DNA from: Chitinophagaceae bacterium | Lineage (GTDB): Bacteria; Bacteroidota; Bacteroidia; Chitinophagales; Chitinophagaceae | Length of the DNA: 33,692 nucleotides | NCBI GenBank assembly: GCA_009996675.1 | Contig: JAACZQ010000012.1 | Span: forward strand, 1 to 33,692 | Direction of reading: 5' to 3' | Shown here: positions 32,194 through 33,692 of the stretch, piece by piece | How the letters are laid out: every line of letters begins with the position of its first letter | Position numbering within the stretch: the stretch's first letter is position 1 | Program-made: the position numbers and the translations under genes | Notes under the pieces: generated by a model | What the model saw: only the letters and a program-made list of their open reading frames with translations | Database searches by the model: none | What the model was told of the DNA's origin: nothing

Positions 32194-32324
32194 GCGGAGA
32201 ATTCTTTGGTATGGTAGGTGAAAGATCATGCAACTGATAACCAAAATACGGAAGCCAGGGCAGAATAACAATAGTTTGTGTGGGAGAGGATAGCGTAGTG
32301 CATGTAAATCAAAACAAGTCTGGA

Positions 32325-32993
32325 TCACTCATTTTTGATTGCAACATAAATTTCAAAGCCATATTTTGGGCTGAGAATCTTTATTTCTTTAGCCGCCCTA
32401 TTTTGCAGATTAATGTTGAATCCCTTTTTAAAAAAGATCTCTTTTTGTCGTTTATACACTTCCTGGCCTCCCTTTTCGCAATCCTCCGATTCTTTTTTTA
32501 CAACCACTTTACCCGTAATCAAATTAAAATCAATTTCTTCCCAATATTCACAGGGCTTACCATAATTACTTACAAATCCTATTAGCTTAAATGCTTTACC
32601 GTCGTAACGGTATTTGTCTGTTCGTGACCACTTCCAGCTACTGCCGCCATCCTGGGAAATATGCAAAACCCCTTTTTGAACTGAAATACCACTGAACGGA
32701 TCTCCCATCATACCGCCGTCGCGACTGCCGTACAAGGCTTGCATAGACTTTTGCCATACAATCCATTGGCCATTTGTTTTTTTGTAAATAATCAATTCCC
32801 GCGGAACACCGTCGTTAATTTTCTCTTCATGATTGGACGTATTATACGCCACCACCAGTTCCTCCACACCATCTTTATCCAAATCTCCGGAGGCTTTGCC
32901 AATAATAGAATAGTTTACCGGAACAGGAATCTCTTGTGAAAAGCCTATGGTTGTAGTGTATAACAAAAGGGAAAGTAAATACAATAGCTTCAT
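32325..32993 (-). CDS. Secreted protein with an FG-GAP/calcium-loop-like motif, unknown function, 222 aa
   Basis: The N terminus is a signal peptide (M-K-L-L-Y..., cleavage near G-F-S-Q). The sequence A-S-G-D-L-D-K-D-G-V-E-E-L-V-V-A-Y (34-50) resembles an FG-GAP/VCBS-type repeat, where the D-x-D-x-D-G loop binds calcium; Asp37, Asp39 and Asp41 are the candidate ligands. Only one such repeat is evident, and the rest is beta-rich with a basic C-terminal third. Two cysteines (C148, C171) could pair. I do not recognise a family beyond this. No operon partner is evident; a separate transcription unit is likely. Confidence 0.75.
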   Translation of the reverse strand: MKLLYLLSLLLYTTTIGFSQEIPVPVNYSIIGKASGDLDKDGVEELVVAYNTSNHEEKINDGVPRELIIYKKTNGQWIVWQKSMQALYGSRDGGMMGDPFSGISVQKGVLHISQDGGSSWKWSRTDKYRYDGKAFKLIGFVSNYGKPCEYWEEIDFNLITGKVVVKKESEDCEKGGQEVYKRQKEIFFKKGFNINLQNRAAKEIKILSPKYGFEIYVAIKNE

Positions 32994-33183
32994 AAGATCA
33001 CAGGCCTTGGTTAATGGCTTTTATAAACGCGAATTGCGTTGCAAGCTAAAAATACAAACTTGTCAGAATCATAAACCTGACCTTTCAGGCATTTACAACT
33101 ACACTTATCATAACTTATTATGAAATTCATAAAAAGCCTTTAACACTGCTTCCGGCATTTCAATATTTTTATTTTGCCGGTTG

Positions 33184-33205
33184 TTGTTGGTCAGGCGACC
33201 AACAA
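33184..33205. repeat. Perfect 9-bp inverted repeat (TTGTTGGTC / GACCAACAA)
   Basis: The two arms are perfectly complementary around a 4-base loop AGGC, giving a stable hairpin on both strands. It lies in the 296-bp stretch 32994-33289, which holds no gene I can support. For the gene ending at 33290 on the minus strand it sits about 85 bases downstream, but no T-run follows, so a Rho-independent terminator is not shown. Confidence 0.5.
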
Positions 33206-33289
33206 GGGCTGTACGCATCTGTGCTTTCTGTGGCTGACCCTACTCCTGCCATCCAGTGATTTGACCAGTAATGCGCACTGGTTCCATAA

Positions 33290-33692
33290 CTATTCCGGTA
33301 TCTTCCGTTGACGCCCGCGTAACAGTTCTTCAATCCTGCTTTGTGGGAGATCAAAAAATTCTGCATGGGAATCGGAGCGTATAAAAACATATTGCTGATC
33401 CGGCATCACCAGTATGGAATTACCACAGGTACAACGTTCTTTGAAGAGTCTATTCAACAACTGCTGAGAACTATCCACAATAATGGAATGATCCCATTTT
33501 TTTATTTTGTTCAGTTTATTCCCCGGTTCCCGAAAATTAAACAGGGAGACCTGGGGCCTGGCCTTCTGAATTCGTTCTTTCCTTTGTTTGTTGCTGGCGA
33601 TAAAAGGCATAATATAATCATCGGGTCTCAGGTCCAGCATATCCCAGCAGGTTTCATGGTTATAGTCATACTTGATAATGATAGTATCCTTT
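33290..33692 (-). CDS. C-terminal part of a protein of unknown function, cut by the window edge, at least 134 aa
   Basis: The frame stays open from its stop at 33290 to the last base of the window, through K-D-T-I-I-I-K-Y-D-Y-N-H-E-T-C-W-D, so the ATG at 33640 is probably internal and the true start lies outside. The visible part is rich in charged residues, with a C-T-C-G-N motif (residues about 70-74 from that ATG) and a basic stretch N-K-Q-R-K-E-R. I recognise no domain. A second open frame covering 33169-33390 overlaps its end and could mean a frameshift, but neither continuation looks more like a known protein. Confidence 0.5.
   Translation of the reverse strand, partial: KDTIIIKYDYNHETCWDMLDLRPDDYIMPFIASNKQRKERIQKARPQVSLFNFREPGNKLNKIKKWDHSIIVDSSQQLLNRLFKERCTCGNSILVMPDQQYVFIRSDSHAEFFDLPQSRIEELLRGRQRKIPE

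Noticed and set aside
33169..33390. - strand open frame of 73 codons at the right edge
   Set aside because: It overlaps another open frame, contains the inverted repeat at 33184-33205, and its composition (many Ser, Trp, Tyr, Gln) shows no family. Kept only as a possible frameshift in the findings.
1..33692. Mobile element, prophage, CRISPR array, tRNA or rRNA
   Set aside because: No transposase, integrase, phage structural gene, regular repeat-spacer pattern or RNA-gene sequence was recognised anywhere in the window.

Overview
The window looks like chromosomal DNA from a member of the Bacteroidota, most probably the Chitinophagaceae. The reasons are Bacteroidota-typical families (DUF3347, DUF2200, YaiO-type barrels, an Asp-box '1000-residue' secreted protein, a CcrA/BlaB-like B1 metallo-beta-lactamase), several TAnnTTTG/A-type -7 promoter elements, and the near absence of Shine-Dalgarno sequences. 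This placement is inference from gene content, not a database result. I saw no rRNA, tRNA, CRISPR array, transposase or integrase, and coding density is high: every gap between called genes is under 300 bp.

Layout. (1) 1-3094: the end of a copper-handling operon with an HMA metallochaperone, a DUF3347 protein and a multicopper oxidase carrying a C-terminal CopB-like barrel, closed by a strong terminator. (2) 3116-6407: a secreted protein, a SIMPL protein and an HD phosphohydrolase on +, then a secreted unknown and a VOC protein on -. (3) 6570-17115: the most interesting block. A + operon (hybrid histidine kinase with Hpt, stand-alone receiver, YaiO TPR/beta-barrel protein, membrane-anchored unknown) runs head-on, with a 6-bp gap, into a - operon (HEAT-repeat membrane protein, then a 1179-residue fusion of a processive-type family 2 glycosyltransferase with an LtaS/BcsG-like alkaline-phosphatase-superfamily domain). 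(4) 17293-24815, all +: KdnB-like dehydrogenase, DEAD-box helicase, YdcZ-like transporter, large Asp-box protein, two unknowns and an AHSA1/SRPBCC protein. (5) 24825-30393, all -: Rossmann reductase, DUF2200, a secreted unknown, an exported Fe/Mn-type superoxide dismutase lacking the usual gateway tyrosine, a complete B1 metallo-beta-lactamase, a GNAT, a DUF1648 protein and its unknown partner. (6) 30588-33692: a PhnA-like protein, a class C-like serine hydrolase, an FG-GAP-like secreted protein and a gene cut by the right edge.

How the genes may work together. Block 3 reads as a candidate synthase-dependent exopolysaccharide system. The GT2 half would polymerise and translocate a glycan. The fused AlkP half would add a phospho-substituent, as BcsG does for cellulose, or act as LtaS/OpgB relatives do. 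The TPR + barrel protein would be the outer-membrane exit, by analogy to PgaA, BcsC or AlgK/AlgE. The kinase/receiver pair would control it. The domains are seen in the sequence; the assembled system is a hypothesis. KdnB next door points to modified Kdo in the lipopolysaccharide, so the neighbourhood has an envelope-glycan flavour.
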